Source: Dreissena polymorpha
Lineage: Eukaryota; Mollusca; Bivalvia; Myida; Dreissenidae
DNA: 64,000 nt
Assembly: GCF_020536995.1 (NCBI RefSeq)
Contig: NC_068358.1
Coordinates: forward strand, 2,948,043 to 3,012,042
Direction of reading: 5' to 3'
Shown here: positions 31,567 to 46,200 of the stretch, piece after piece
Layout: every line of letters starts with the position of its first letter
Numbering within the stretch: the first letter of the stretch is position 1
Position numbers and translations under genes: made by a program
The notes under the pieces: model-generated
The model's database searches: none
What the model was told of the DNA's origin: nothing
Seen by the model: only the letters and a program-made list of their open reading frames with translations

Positions 31567-32858
31567 AAGTGGGGCATTTGCCTAGCTAATTTTAACTTCA
31601 TGCACACTTCCTGTTGAATAGAAGCCAATTTTGGTAACTTCAACATATTCAGATTCAGCAATTGAAAATTGTTTCAATTCTAACATGATAAGATAAAAGA
31701 TTGTGGCATGGAAAACATTAATCTGTACTGGTTAGCCAGTATTTATTTGACAAAATATAGGGGTTTTCTTGAATAACATCCTCAAATTCAGAATAAGAAA
31801 TATCTCATGAAAAATGTACAAATACATCATGGGTTCGTCATCTACAAGCAAATGTAAACTAACATATGTTCGATGTTTGCATGCGTATGTACATGTACCA
31901 TATATGAAGTCATTAAAGGGAGGTAATTTTCCACTGTATAGGAGTATTGTTAAGACATTTATATTATTTGAGTTATTTGAAACAAATAAGAGTTTGAATT
32001 ATTTATTTTTTTAACAGAAACATTTAAATGGTGTAAATACATTAATTTGATGGTGCAAAATGTTGTCTTCTGCATAAGTTAATAGGTATAATTTGTTTCC
32101 AATATCAGTGCAAACGAAGATCTACATGTTTACTTGTAGATCTTTTGCGCAAACAAGAATATTGTTTTTCAAGGGAGAAAATCCTAACTGTGAATTTATA
32201 ATGTTCAATGAGATTTGTTTCTATTTCATTAAATTGTTTGCTTAGTTCATTTTGCGAGGAATTCAGATATCTGTATAAAACAAAGTGTGTCAATTTTTAA
32301 TGTAAAAAATTAATCATTCAAATAATGTGTGTGGGTTGACCACATCAGTTTTTTTTAAATAATAAATTGTAAGAAAATAATTGAGACTTACTCTATTGTA
32401 GTTGACAAACAAAAATCTCATGGTTACAGGTTGGGTTTCACTAAGGGATTTCTTTTGAGTATGCGAGTGCTATTAATATCCCCCTGCATGGAGGTCACAT
32501 GTCATTGTGACCAAGTTTGTCAACAATGCAACGTCCAGTAAATACTACCGTCCAACAAATACACCCTCCACCGCCCTTGCTGTACTTTGGGGAATTGGGT
32601 CCGGGGCCCTTAGAGGGGTTAATTTCGAGTCGTTTTCGGCGAAAAGGGGATTTTTAGAAGATCTTTTCACCAACCATTCAACACTTAAAATTGCTATATT
32701 TTAATGTTATTTACATAAATATGCATTTAATCAAAGGCCAATAGCACGTTACCAGCTGGCAACAAAGGTATATAAGTAAAAAAACAATAAACAAAACGGC
32801 CGAAACGAGGGCCCTGCCCTCACTAGTAATTACTTCTTTTAAACCTCATTATAAAATG
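31567..32858. other. TMEM165 5' intergenic, left part, no gene seen
   Basis: AT-rich. It has a short hairpin at about 32118-32145 (AGATCTACA, then TGTAGATCT) and a GC-richer patch at 32560-32660. Open frames here are short and lack support. Confidence 0.5.
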
Positions 32859-33462
32859 CAGGGCTATAGATAACAAGCGTTTATGCGTTATTACGCAATT
32901 AAAATAACCAAAAATGTAATTAAATTCAAAATAAAGCGTACAAAAACGCAAATACAAGTTTAATAACATAATTCCCGTAAAAACAACTTGCGTCACGAAA
33001 CGCAATTCTTACGAACACCGGGCGTATTTTTTAGACTAGTTATTTTCCAGAAAATGTTCCGCATAGTTTATATGCCGTCAAGGTATTCAACTCAAAAGGA
33101 CCCGAATAGCCATAACTTCATCAATTGTGCAGCAATTTGCATGAACTCTGTCTTATTCAACGCAAAAATGAATGAACTTTGATAAAAAATTAAGTAATTG
33201 TTTGTTGTTATGTACAGGTACCTTTTTGAATTCCATTTGTATATATAATATAGTCCCCTTAGTAGATTTTTATTGTAGTATATATGTCATTCCCTAAATT
33301 ACCCAATTGAGTTAAAAAAAAAATGAGGGTGAAAAACCCAATTAAGCTGAAAAGTAGAGGGCGAAATTTTTTGCTAAAACTATTGAATTTACAAAAAAAA
33401 CTATTGTTGTCAAAAACAGGGGTTGATTACCCAATATACCCCAAAAGATATCTATAGCCCTG
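32859..33462. mobile_element. hAT-like non-autonomous DNA transposon
   Basis: The 604-bp element has inverted ends CAGGGCTATAGATA and TATCTATAGCCCTG. A 6-bp direct repeat AAAATG flanks it (32853-32858 and 33463-33468). CAGGG-type ends are usual in hAT elements, which normally make 8-bp but in some groups 5-6-bp duplications. No transposase motif was seen. Confidence 0.75.
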
Positions 33463-33468
33463 AAAATG

Positions 33469-34168
33469 TGTTCAGTATATTGCCAAAAGTCTATGAATTC
33501 AGAAGTAATGTCATTATAAATAAATTTGGTGAATATTATATCTAAGTGTTGCAATATTTATAAGTTCTAACAATCATGACACACCCATTACTCGGCATTA
33601 TTTCGCAATACATTACAAATGATAAATACAATTAAACGTAGAATTTGATGACTTGATACCATTCCAACTAGTTCTGGCCATCCATTATCTCGCGACATCA
33701 CTATTTCGAAATGCTTACAGAGCCCGAATGTATGCTAAAGGAAAAACAAAATTCCGTATGGAAAATAACTACAACAACAATTTAGTGGAACGCAATCGTG
33801 ATAGTGGAACGCAGCCTTTTCATTAGGAAAAGCTGCATATGAAATAACACATATAAATAGAAATATGAAACTGACATAAATAGTTTACATATAAATGAAT
33901 AAATGAAAGTCATTTGTTTAATACAAACTATTGCACAAATATATCTAGCTTATAACTGATCCCGTCCGGAAGTACCGGTTATGGGCGGTAACTCTTCCAC
34001 GTTGACGGTTGATGTCAATAAAAAGCCAATCGTATACACGTTTAGAAATATTTATATGGCAAAAGATAAAACGTTGTGTGAACAAATAAACTAATTTTGT
34101 TTATCTTTGTATTTAAACCCTTTTATTTCCCTAATTGAATTCAAATCAGTTTAATTTTAAACAAGAAC
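33469..34168. promoter_or_regulatory. TMEM165 promoter-proximal region and 5' UTR (limits uncertain)
   Basis: The 700 bp before the TMEM165 ATG lacks repeats. A CG-containing patch (GATCCCGTCCGGAAGTACCG; CCGGAAGT is an ETS-type site) lies at about 33959-33978, 190-210 bp before the ATG. No TATA box is in an obvious place. A role as promoter is inferred from position. Confidence 0.4.
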
Positions 34169-34285
34169 ATGAATTGGAGGAGAAATGTTGTTTTGACAGT
34201 TTGTCAGCTTGCAGTTTTTCTGATGTTTTTTGGGTTGGCGTTCGCTGAAGATAAGAAGGAACACTCAGAAGACTCAGAAAAGGAG
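34169..34285 (+). CDS. TMEM165: TMEM165 exon 1 (signal segment)
   Basis: 39 codons, starting MNWRRNVVLTVCQLAVFLMF and ending with an acidic, charged stretch (EDKKEHSEDSEKE). The donor is GAG|GTAATG, phase 0. Confidence 0.9.
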
Positions 34286-37200
34286 GTAATGTTTGGAAAT
34301 TCATATAATTTATGACTTTTCCTTTTGATTAATTTGAAAATGAATTACAAATAGATGAAGGGTATAACATTGAGCAGGACTCCCTTTACTGATTCCTACT
34401 TTTTATCCCCACGCTTTTTGAAAAAAAGGTGGGGATATTGTGGTGATCTCCGCCGTCCGTCCGTCTGTCCGTCCGTCCTGGCCACTATCTCCTCCTACAC
34501 TAAAAGCACTAGAACCTTGAAATTTACACACATGGTAGCTATGAGCATATGTGCGACCCTGCACTATTTGGAATTTTGATCTGACCCCTGGGTCAAAAGT
34601 TATAGGGGTTGGGGTGGGGCCGCGTCAGAAATTATCACTCATTTTTTTAGGTTATTTTACATTTACTTCTTTATTTCTACACCGATTCACTTCAAATTAA
34701 TACTGGACCTCACCTATGACAATACGGTCAATCTCAACCATGCATGGCCCCATTCCCAACCCTGGGGCGCCCCGCCCACATAGGCCACACCCACCAAAAA
34801 TTTCCATTTACTATAATTTTTTCATTTCTACACGGATTCACTTCAAATTGATACTGAACTTTTGTTATGACATTAGGGTCAATCTCAACTATGCATGGCC
34901 CCAATCCCAACCCTGGGGCGCCCGCCCACATAGGCCACACCCACCAAAAAATTCCATTTACTATAATTTTTTCATTTCTACACGGATTCACTTCAAATTG
35001 ATACTGAACTTCTCTTATGACATTAGGGTCAATCTCAACTATGCATGGCCCCATAACCAACCCTGGGGCCCTGCCCACATAGACCACACCCACCCAAAAT
35101 TGCCTTTACTATAATTTCTTCATTTCTACACCGATTCACTTCAAATTGATATTGAACTTCTCTTATGACAATACAGTCAATCTCAACTATGCATGGCCCC
35201 ATTACCAACCCTGGGGCGCCCCGCCCACATAGACCACACCCACCCAAAATTGCCTTTTACTATAATTTCTTCATTTCTACACCGATTCACTTCAAATTGA
35301 TACTGAACCTCTCTTATGACAATACGGTCAATCTCAACTATGCATGGCCCCATTACCAACCCTGGGGCGCCCTGCCCACATATGTCACACCCACCCAAAA
35401 TTGCCTTTTACTATAACTTCTTCATTTCTACACCAATTCACTTCTAATTGATGATGAACTTCTCTTATGACAATACGGTCAATCTCAGCTATGCATGGCC
35501 CCATTACCAACCCTGGGGCACACCTAGGTCAAACATTCGGCGTGGGGATACGCGTCGGCCTCTGCCGCGCCATTTCTAGTTGCTTTTGATTCCTACTTTT
35601 GCCAAGTAAAGAGGGTGCCTGGAATCACCGAATTCCACTTTTCACCCAATTACAACTTAATTCCACTTTTCACCGAATTACAACCGAGTACCGAATATCT
35701 TTACGGAATTACACTTTACTTCAAGAAAAATTAACTGACATGTTTTTTATTTAACTTTATAGTAAACTACATTTTGTTCAGGGTTGTGTCATGGTATTGT
35801 TAATTGTGTTATGTTTCAGCTTTTCATCTTTAAAGACAACAGTTGGAAAATGTGAAATGTGTTGCATATCTCAGAACCTAATTCTACTTAAAATATTAAA
35901 TTTATCCTTTTATTCCAATGATTAAAAAGGCTTAACATATGCGATTTGACGACGTTATTCAGGTAGTTGAAGATTATAAATGGAGACACTAAACAAAATA
36001 ATATTATAAATCAAAGAATATTAATAATGTTTTATTATAAATGAAATAAACATCAAAATATTAAAACAAAATAATACAAATTATGTGAAATAAAAGAGAG
36101 AAATGTAAATGAACACGTACACACAAATATTTATTGTACTTTAATGAAATAAGTTATCCTTTTATCGCAATGATTTCAATGGTTAAACATGCCGGAATTA
36201 ATTTAAAAAGTGAATATAGATAATATTACAGAATTACACATTCCATAACTTATCTGGTCTATGTAATACTATGGAAACAGCTGTTAAATTTCACAGCACT
36301 TTCAAAGGTTAACATAACATGTAAGATGTAGATCTACATGTAAATGGTTTAAATAGTTTGACAATGTATGTAACAAGTGTACATTGCCTTCAAGATTAAA
36401 ATAGCGTGAAATATGTAAAAAGCATAAATCCATTGTATAATTTTCTGAAATTATACATAGTAAATTCTAAAAGAAATAAGAATACATTGTAAAATGTTAT
36501 CTAACCACCTGTAACGTATTGAATAACAGTTTTTACTTGAAAAGTTACCACCACATATTGAATAACAGTTTTTACTTGAAAAGTTACCACCACGCGGCAC
36601 TAAACAAGAGATATGCGGCGTACTTGTCAAGCAAAAACAAGCATTATGTTAACTCCTCAGTTGGTCTTTTTTTTTTAATGGTCGTAGTCTTACCATTGAC
36701 CTTTCGCTTAAGTTGATTAGGTTTTTTACCATGAGTTAGTTTACCATTATTTGTTGTCGGCTCAGGTACTGCATAACCCTTAACCACGTTGAAATAAGAA
36801 GTTATGGGGCATATATTTGGCAGGTTTCAGATTACATTGATACGTCGTACCCAACGATACGATGTACTCAAATTATACAATATAACATTGGTATGGAAAA
36901 TAAACTTAATGGCACCCAGCCATTCTTTGGGATACTGTTAAGTATATTTTCCTTACCAGAGGGTTCTTTTAAGTTGTACTTCAGACAGCAACGACCAATC
37001 AAGCCAAACTAGGGGCAAGTGTAACAAAATCAATTAATAAGTCAAAATAATAGCTGATCAGGTGTGAACAGCAACACTTAGTTAACAAGTGTTGATTTTA
37101 GAGGGCAATAACATTATTAGTCATTGCTTAGAGTTACAACTTGTACAGTTAACTTATAGAACAAGCACCATGTTTAATGAATGCTGTCTCATGTATAGGC

Positions 37201-40200
37201 GGTGGGACAAGCATTTCAAAAGCAGGAATGTCCTGTCAAACTGAAGACGTATGTATGACTGCCCAACTGGTATAATGATCCATCCCATTCTAATACGATT
37301 CACTCCGTGAAGGTAAAAAAGCCTTACAAACATAAGTAAAATACACCTGCAATATTTCATTTCAGGCAGTAAGAATTCATAAACATGAGGAATCATCTAA
37401 AGAAGACACTTACATATCATATGTTAAATACAAAGTGGCGCACTCGGAGTTCCTGCACGGATTCATTGCCTCCCTGTCCATGATCATAGTGTCGGAGCTG
37501 GGAGACAAAACTTTCTTCATAGCAGCCATTATGGCGATGCGTCACTCTCGTGCCACGGTCCTCGCTGGCGCACTGGGAGCTCTGGTTGTCATGACATTCT
37601 TATCAGGTATAGTGTCATAATAAGCAGATTTGATGCTATGAACCTTGGTCTGGGAAAACTTGGCTCTACATGTATGCATTTGCATAATGTGTTATTCCAG
37701 ATTATCCTAAGCAGTTGGCACACCCTAATCAGGGACAACACTTTCAGCTTACCGGTTTACTGGCTTGTTGTTTAGAAGGGACTTACTTTCAACAACAAAA
37801 ACTATAAAAGATGACACTTTTAAGCAGATGTATTTAGCCCAGTTTTTCCAAAACAAAACAAATATTTTCACAATAGTTTTTAGTTTCGCTACTTGCAAAT
37901 AAAACTATGTACCGGTACAACAGCAGTCACTGTTATTCCACAATTATTTTTTATGTCCCCCACCACTATAGTGGGGGACATATTGTTTTTGCCCTGTCTG
38001 TTGGTCTGTCTGTTGGTTTGTGCCAACTTTAACATTTTGCAATAACTTTTGCTATATTGAAGATAGCAACTTCATATTTGGCATGCATGTGTATCTCATA
38101 GAGCTGCACATTTTGAGTGGTAAAAGGTCAAGGTCATCCTTCAAGGTCAAAGGTCAAAAAAACTAAATCCAAGTGGCGCAGAAGGGGACATAGTGTTTCT
38201 GACAAACACATTTCTTGTTTATAAACCTGGTACTTGTGCATATCTTTTGATACAATTTATTGGAAATCTATAATATCAATTAAATTTGTTGTATTTATTT
38301 TAAGTATTGATCGATTTAAACGTTTTCTGCTCTCAAATTTCAGCTATGCTGGGCTTTGCGACTACTATAATTCCACGAAAAGTGACCCATTATGCATCAT
38401 CCATATTATTTGCTGTGTTTGGACTGAAAATGCTTAAGGATGGTAAGGCATTAAGGACAGTGCTCCTCATTTAATTTGTGTTATTACTTCCCCCTAATAG
38501 TAAGTATAGGCCTACTTGAAGGTGTTTTCTACATAAGTTGGTAATTGCAGTTAAAGCAATTTTCAAACAAGAACCCATTTTGCCCACACAAGTTTTGTTT
38601 ATTAAACTATGCAGTGTGTTTTAATTATTGTTTTTTAATGGGAAGGGTCCAGTGCATTTTGGGAATTTGTCTGTTTAACAGACCCCCTCTGTTATGCATA
38701 GATTTCTGTCTCGCTCTGGAAAATGTGGTTTAATGCATGTTGATAAAGTGCTGTCCTTGATTAGCCTGTGAAGTCAGCGCAGACTCATCAGCAACGAATC
38801 TTTCTGCCTAAGCCGGATTTTGGCTAAGAAGAGACTTCCTTGAAAAATACAATAAAAGTGGAAAATGTTGTCCCTGATAAGTCTGTGTGAACTGCTCAGG
38901 CTGACCTGGGACAACACTTTATGCACATGCATTAAGCCTCATTTTTCCAGAGAGAGGATGATTTGCTTGCAGGCTGGTATATGTCCCCTGATGAAGCCCA
39001 AGAGGAATATAAGGAAGTCCAAGAAGAACTGAAGAAAAAGGAGGACGAGGTAAATCAACAATGTGTATTTGATAAACAGTTATTCCGATTAACAGCTTAT
39101 CATTTTCATACGAGCACCATTCATTTTCAACGAGCATACGAGCATAAACAGTTATCCCGATTAACTCTTTCAGTGCTGGAACCGAATTGTGAAGGCCTTT
39201 GCAAACAGTTTGGATCCAGATGAGACGCCACAGAACCTGGCGTCTCATCAGGATCCAAACTGTTTGCTATTCTGATAATATTCTTTGAAAAAAATCGAAG
39301 AAAATGCTAATTTTAGAAATTCAGCAGACGACATTTTAGCAGACGACAAATTTCTCAGCATGCAAAGGGTTAACAGCTTACCATTTTCATATGATCATCA
39401 ATTTTGAAGTGCAATATTAGTAAAAACTCATGTTATGAGTACAACAAATTTTGTTACGTTTCTAAATATCCTTTTTACACTATTATTATAATGAAGTTAC
39501 TTATCACTGAATTTACAAGGATTAAAAGGTCAATATAAATGTATTGAATGTAATTTTTTTGCGACAAGGTTGGCAAAAACTTTTTTATTTGTTTAGCCTT
39601 TAATTTTCAGATTATGACATTTCTTTGCGTTCCTAAACAATTCTTCTACTTTAGTAAATGTAGTTCAGAGTTATTTTAATAAAAAGCCGACAACATTATG
39701 ATGATTTTTTTTCGTCTAATATGTTTATTTTCCACAATGCCATCGCCCATGCAGTCTAAAAGCTGTGTGAAATTTATCTTAGCTATCTCTGGTATGTTAA
39801 CTCCTGTTGCGCAATGTACCAGATAAAAGGCGCTATTATGTTTTTTCATGCCCCCTTTCGAAGAAAAGGGGGTATATAGTTTTCGCACTGAGTGTCAGTC
39901 TAGTCTGTCTGTCACACTTTTCGTGTCCACTCTCTAATTCAAATTGTTTTCATCCGATCTTTACGAAACTTGGTCAGAAGTTGTATCTAGACAATATCTA
40001 GATCAAGTTCCAATATGGGTCATGCCGGGTCAAAAACTAGGTCACGGGGTCGAAAAAACAAATCCAAGGGAAGTAATAAGCTTTAAATGGACATAATTAT
40101 CTGACCTGCCAAATTATATATTTTTGTTAAATAAATCAAAGCGGCGCAGTAGGTGGCATTGTGTTTCTGACAAACACATCATGGTAAAAGGTCAAGGTCA

Positions 40201-43200
40201 TCCTTCAAGGTCTAAGGTCAAAAATACAAATCCAAGGGTAGTAATAAGCTTTAAAGGGAGATAATTATTCAATATTGAACATAGCAACCAGGGGTGGCGA
40301 AATCAAATGTCTGAGTTGCCCGAGTCGTACATTTGCTTGTCTGGGCAACTGATTTTTTTCAATTAAGTTGTCCGTGGACAACAAGTTGTTTTAAAGTCGG
40401 GTCCAGGTATACAAAAAAAACATTGTATTAAAGCAGTAATTAAGTTTTACAAAACCGGATGTTGACACGCGATTACATTGTCAGTGCTATTTGCGGAGCA
40501 ATCAACCTAAAATACGGGCACTCTCCTGCGCAGTGATCTCCCTTATTCTATAAGAGACCAGGAGCATGCCGCATTTTCAACATTCGGCTCGACTGTTAGA
40601 CGGTGTACAGACTGGTTTCTTTATATTTACAATCAGACGGAAATAAAAAGTATCAAACTAAGATAATCAAAACACGGTCTACCTTGTTATTTGAGACGAC
40701 TTTAATGGTAAAGATGGAACATTTTGTTTTTTTAAATCTTCAACAACAGAGCAGAAACACGAAGCTTTGAGCAGTCCACCTCCCAAAAATACTAAGAAAG
40801 ATTATGATAAAAAATATGATCTAAGTAAACGCACCAGAACTTTAAAAAAACTTGGCTAACAGATTTTCAATGGTTACCAGTTGATGAAAATCAAATTGCT
40901 ACCAGTAGCGGTGCAGAGCCTCAGTCTGATGAGGTCAATATATTGGACTGGTTTAATTTGTTAAGATTACGATGTACTTATGTTCAACACATGTTTTAAT
41001 AACACTAGCTTTGCAAGATTAAAAGTTTGAAAAAGTCTTTATATTGTTTATAACATACTGCTATAATGAATGCACCATTGAAATACAACTATAAACAAAA
41101 CCAGCACATCATACTCATTTTGATATATTCCACATTTTTTTACATTAATCAATAAATGAGTTTACAATTTATATAAACATTAACGGACAAGTGTAGTTCA
41201 GCAACGAACAAGTTAAATTTCCTAAATGGTTGTCCATGGACAAGTATAGTTTTTTGAGATTTCGCCACCCCTGGCAACTTTATATTTGGCATGCATGTGT
41301 ATCTCATGGAGCTGCACATTTTGAATGGTGAATCTACAGTCACGGTAGTGGTTTTTAATTATTTACTTCTAAAAATAGAGATTTGTTAAAGACAATTATT
41401 TTCAAGGGAAGTAATTTACATAATTATAAATCTCAGGTTATATATTTCCTTACCAAGAATTTTAGTTCTTTTCACAGTTACTGTACAGATTTTTTATTTT
41501 GATTATTATTTAAACTGAAATGATTGATTTGTCAATTTTTTTTTTAATGGTATAATTATCATTTCTTTCCTGTACTAATTTGTGAATGGTAGGGTTCATT
41601 ACATACCCGTGCACTTATGTCCATAGATACATGATGAACTCCCGCTATGATCTCTTTGATAAACCACAGGCCTTGGTTGTGATGATGTCTGACTTGGTCA
41701 TTTTTGCCCCCCCCACTGGTTGCCGGTTGGATTGGACAAAATCCAAGGGAAGTAATAAGCTTTAAAGGGAGATGATATCTATACCTGCCAAATGATAAAT
41801 AGAAATTTCAAAGCGGGGCAGTAGGGGGCATTGTGTTTCTGACAAACACATCTCTTGTTTACTCCTTGAGTCTACCATGGATAGGATTTGATGAAGGAAA
41901 TTATTGTTTCTAACAAATACTTTAAAATTGACTAAGGTTTAACATAAGAGCTGAATGGGAGAGAACTCCATGTTGAGATTTCTTTGTGTTGTTGTTGTTT
42001 GTAATTGTTCATTTTGGGAATTTTTAGGTCCCATTTTGGAAAATATATACTTTTTATCATTGGGAATGGGTCCTCCTACCAGACCCAAATTTCAAACAAA
42101 AAAAGATCAATTTTCAACAACAGGGTATACAACATAATCCAATTTCAGATAAGGGACAGTGGATAAGAAAAAGTCTATTATTTGCAGACATTTTAGGGCG
42201 GTAGCAGCCTCCCCTGCCACCTCATTGCCTAAACCCGTGGTTGTTTCATTATGATCTTAAGCAATGGAATTATATGTCATGATTCCTTAATATAGAGCAA
42301 TTTGAATCACTTTGATGTTACCAACATTTGAACAAATATATCATGAAATCAATATTAAGTGTTAATTGAAGTATGTAAATTTATTTTTTTGTTTCTAGAG
42401 ATTAACAGGCACTCAGGATATAGAGACGGGCATTATACGAGGCCCCAAAAGGAACATCCTGAACCTGATATTCAGTGCAATATTCATAGAGGCCTTTGTG
42501 CTAACCTTCCTGGCAGAGTGGGGAGACAGATCTCAGATAGCCACCATCATACTGGCAGCCAGAGAGGTATGCTATCTATATCAGTTCTGCAAAAACTGGG
42601 CTTAGTGCATGTGCGTAAAGTGTCGTCCCAGATTAGCCTGTGCAGTCCGTACAGGCTAATCAGGGACGACACTTTCCGCATTTTTTCGTATTTTTAGTTT
42701 CAAGGAAGTCCCTCTTTACCAAAAATCGTGTTTAGGCAGAAAGTGTCGTCCCTAATCTGGGTTGACACTTTACGCACATGCATTAAGCTCAGTTTTCTCA
42801 GAACAAGGCTCATATTTACCATGTATAAACCAAACAAACTTGCTTGTACAAGTTTGATTACTGGACATGCCTAACAAATAGTATATTTTGTTTGTTTTTT
42901 TAAGAAAGGCATTTGACTAAATTACTTATTGTTATTATTTGTCAAACCAGGCAGATCAAGTGATGATGGGTGTGACAATTGATTGCAATACCTGGTATTT
43001 TAAGATTGAAAGAGAGTTTATAAGTAATGTTATGGCTTTCACTTACTGCAGGGGATTGTAGTAAAAGTGGTTAATATAAACTGTAGTAACTTACCGAAGT
43101 TATTTAAATGGTTATGTTACCGCTTTATTTGTTTCTTTGTATAAAGAATGGTAAATTACTGCGCCATAACTAACCATAGAAATTTTTAACTTATCATAGT

Positions 43201-46200
43201 AAAATTGCCAACAATGCAAAACTGAAAATGAGTCATTTTTGCTCAATATATCAAACAAAAATAGTCAAATGTGGGCTCTGTCTCTGTCACAAAGGAAAAA
43301 AAGTGAAAAACGGGCGAAAATCTTTAGTGAGCAAGAGGTGAACGTTATTAAGGACTTCATGAAAGAAAATCTTTATAAACTCAAACCACATCATTGCTTG
43401 GGCAGTCTGGACCTGGTGGCAAAAGCCAGGCTGATATGGCATGAACTTGTGTGTATGTTCGTATTTTGCATTTAAAGGAAAATGACTCGATTTAGCCAGT
43501 CTTGGTAAATATATATAACATCGTTTACATAAAAAATACAAAAAACACATATAAGTTTGTATTCCCATTGCCAAATAGCCAAAACTTATATACTAATAAA
43601 CCAAACAGAAAAATGAAATTGTTTTCTATATAGCATTTTAAATTGTAATAATAATTCTTGATTCCACCTTCAAAAGTTCATGTATTTTGAATGCATCATG
43701 CATGAAATTATTACAGAGGGTCTCAGGTGTTTTAATCAATAAAAGAGCATGTTTTGCAACACTGCTTTTTATAAGCTAGAGTCTTTATACGAAATCTTTA
43801 ATGAAATCTTTAAAAGTCACTTAAAATCACTGTTTGGAACGAAAGCACTTGCTATGTACATCAAATAAACTGCAGTTTATTTTTAGATAGCTGAAAGTTT
43901 TTAAGGTTCATGCCAATAAGCATTCATTATTGGGGACTTCAAATGATAACTACATTCATGTCAAGATACTGATAGCTGTGTATGGTGAATGAACAGGGTC
44001 TTACGCAACTTAAAGATTTAGTTTGACATTTTTCCAAACCACGACATACACTTGACATTTTTGCCAACCATGAAATATCAGTTCAAACATTCAATATTTT
44101 AAGCATGTTGCACACATTATATTTTTTGCTATTCATTCAATATGAATTAAATTAAATCCCCCAGGTTTAAACTTGTTTATAAAAGGTAGATCACTATCCT
44201 TATGTATTTAATATATTACAGTTATTGTATTCCCTGGTGTATTTTGTTATTGTTTGAAGTATACCGATAAGTAATATAGAGATATACAGACTCGAAATAA
44301 AACAATTTGTATAAGTTTGATAATAAATAATAATAATAATAACTTACTATCCACAAAACCGTATTTGTTTTATTGCCAAACACAGCTCAGCAGGAAAGTA
44401 GATATGACAATTGTTATATATATATTGATTTACTTTTTATGCCCCCGGATCGAATGATCAAGGGTATATTGTTTTTGGCCTGTCTGTCTGTCTGTCATTG
44501 TATGTGTGTGTCTGTCCCAAAACTTTAACCTTGGTCATAACTTTTGCAATATTGAAGATAGCAACTTGATATTTTGCATGCATGTGTATCTCAAGGAGCT
44601 GCACATTTTGAAATTTGAGTGGTAAAAGCTCAAGATCAAGATAATCCTTCAAGGTCAAAGGTGAAATATATGGCTTCAAAGCGCAGTAGGGGGCACTGTG
44701 TTTCACAAACACAGCTCTTGTTTGATAATCAAATCTAGAAATAATAAACACTGAAGTAATTTTCTTTAATGTTTTTAAACTATAGAAGTACTTCTGTATG
44801 TAAATCCACTTATATTTCCAGTATCTATAAATCTTGGGACAAGTTGTGATTAACAAGAGGTTAAGATTAATATAAGTACTTAGAGGATGTTGTCAGTAAG
44901 ACCAGTATGTCACCTCGCTGTTGTATGTGTCTGAAATAAAGACCATCCACAATGTTAGTCAGAGGGTCCGTGTGATAACCAGCGCTTAGAGGTGGGTTGA
45001 AAATATCCGCGGTAAAAGGGCAGTTTCTGGTGTTGTTGTTTTTTAAAAAACAAATCACAGTGACTTGCTGTTAATGTGTGATTAAATTGTATATATAATT
45101 TGCTTATTGAAGTGTAAGTAATGTAACTATATAACCTCTATCAAAATGGCTGCTTGCTACTGACATTCGGAAAAAAAAATTGGAAAAAATAAAATTGTAT
45201 TCATTTATCATAATTATCATTATTAAACTTACTTTTTTTAATATTGAAACATTGAACAATTTAAAAATGTAAACTTACTATTTAAAAAACTTAACTTTCT
45301 ATTTAAAAAATTACACTTACTATTTACAAAATTACACTTACTATTTACAAAATTAAACTCGCCCAGTTCTGTTTTAAGAATTTAATATACTATTGTAAAC
45401 CTAATAATCTTTACCAACACAGAGCATCCAATGTGTTAATTAAACATGCATATGACTTCATGTATGATCATTCTCAGCTTAGTATTTGGGTGCATGTTGC
45501 TGAGGTAATAGTACCTGAAAAATATGAGGTGCCCTCAAAGTAAGAGGGACATGCCTGATATGTGTCATAAAGGTCATGAAGACCTCTTCCGTCCTTATCA
45601 AGGGGAGTGCTAACCTTCTCTCCTTTCTTATGACACACTCTAATATGTGATTTTTTTGCTTTTATATGCTGGTTGTAGCTTTAATTCAACCAAACTGGCA
45701 TTGTATATTTACAATGTTATGGACATTTCTGTACATAATAAATTTATCAATATAAAATATCATATGTCATGCATTAATATATTCAACTTGTGCTTTTTTA
45801 ATTCCATATTTAACAATTAATTATTGTATTCATTTGTATTATTAACACTTTTTTAAGTAATTGATGCAAAACATTGGCTGCTAAAATTCAAAGGGAGGTA
45901 ATTTCAATTGTTACTGTAATAAGAGTTGTCTTTCTTTTTCCTCATTTTAAATCTTTTCAGACAGTAAAATTGTTATTGCTATGCTATGATCATGAAAATT
46001 ATACATATTTATATGTATACATATTTAAAGTGATGAGAGGATCATGACCCTTCATTGCTGCATTTGTGAAATCTTGCTGACTGTTAATAAAAATAGAATC
46101 ACACAAACTTATGCATTAAAAAAAGATATGTAACATATAATAATTAATATATTTATTAATTACTATGTATTGAAGTTGCTCAAACTCAGTAAGAAAATCC

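Noticed and set aside
34716-35416. Overlapping Pro/His-rich frames of 83-132 codons on both strands (and their mirror at 54033-54766)
   Set aside because: They run through the 122-125-bp tandem units on either strand because the units lack stops; the same frames appear in the inverted copy.
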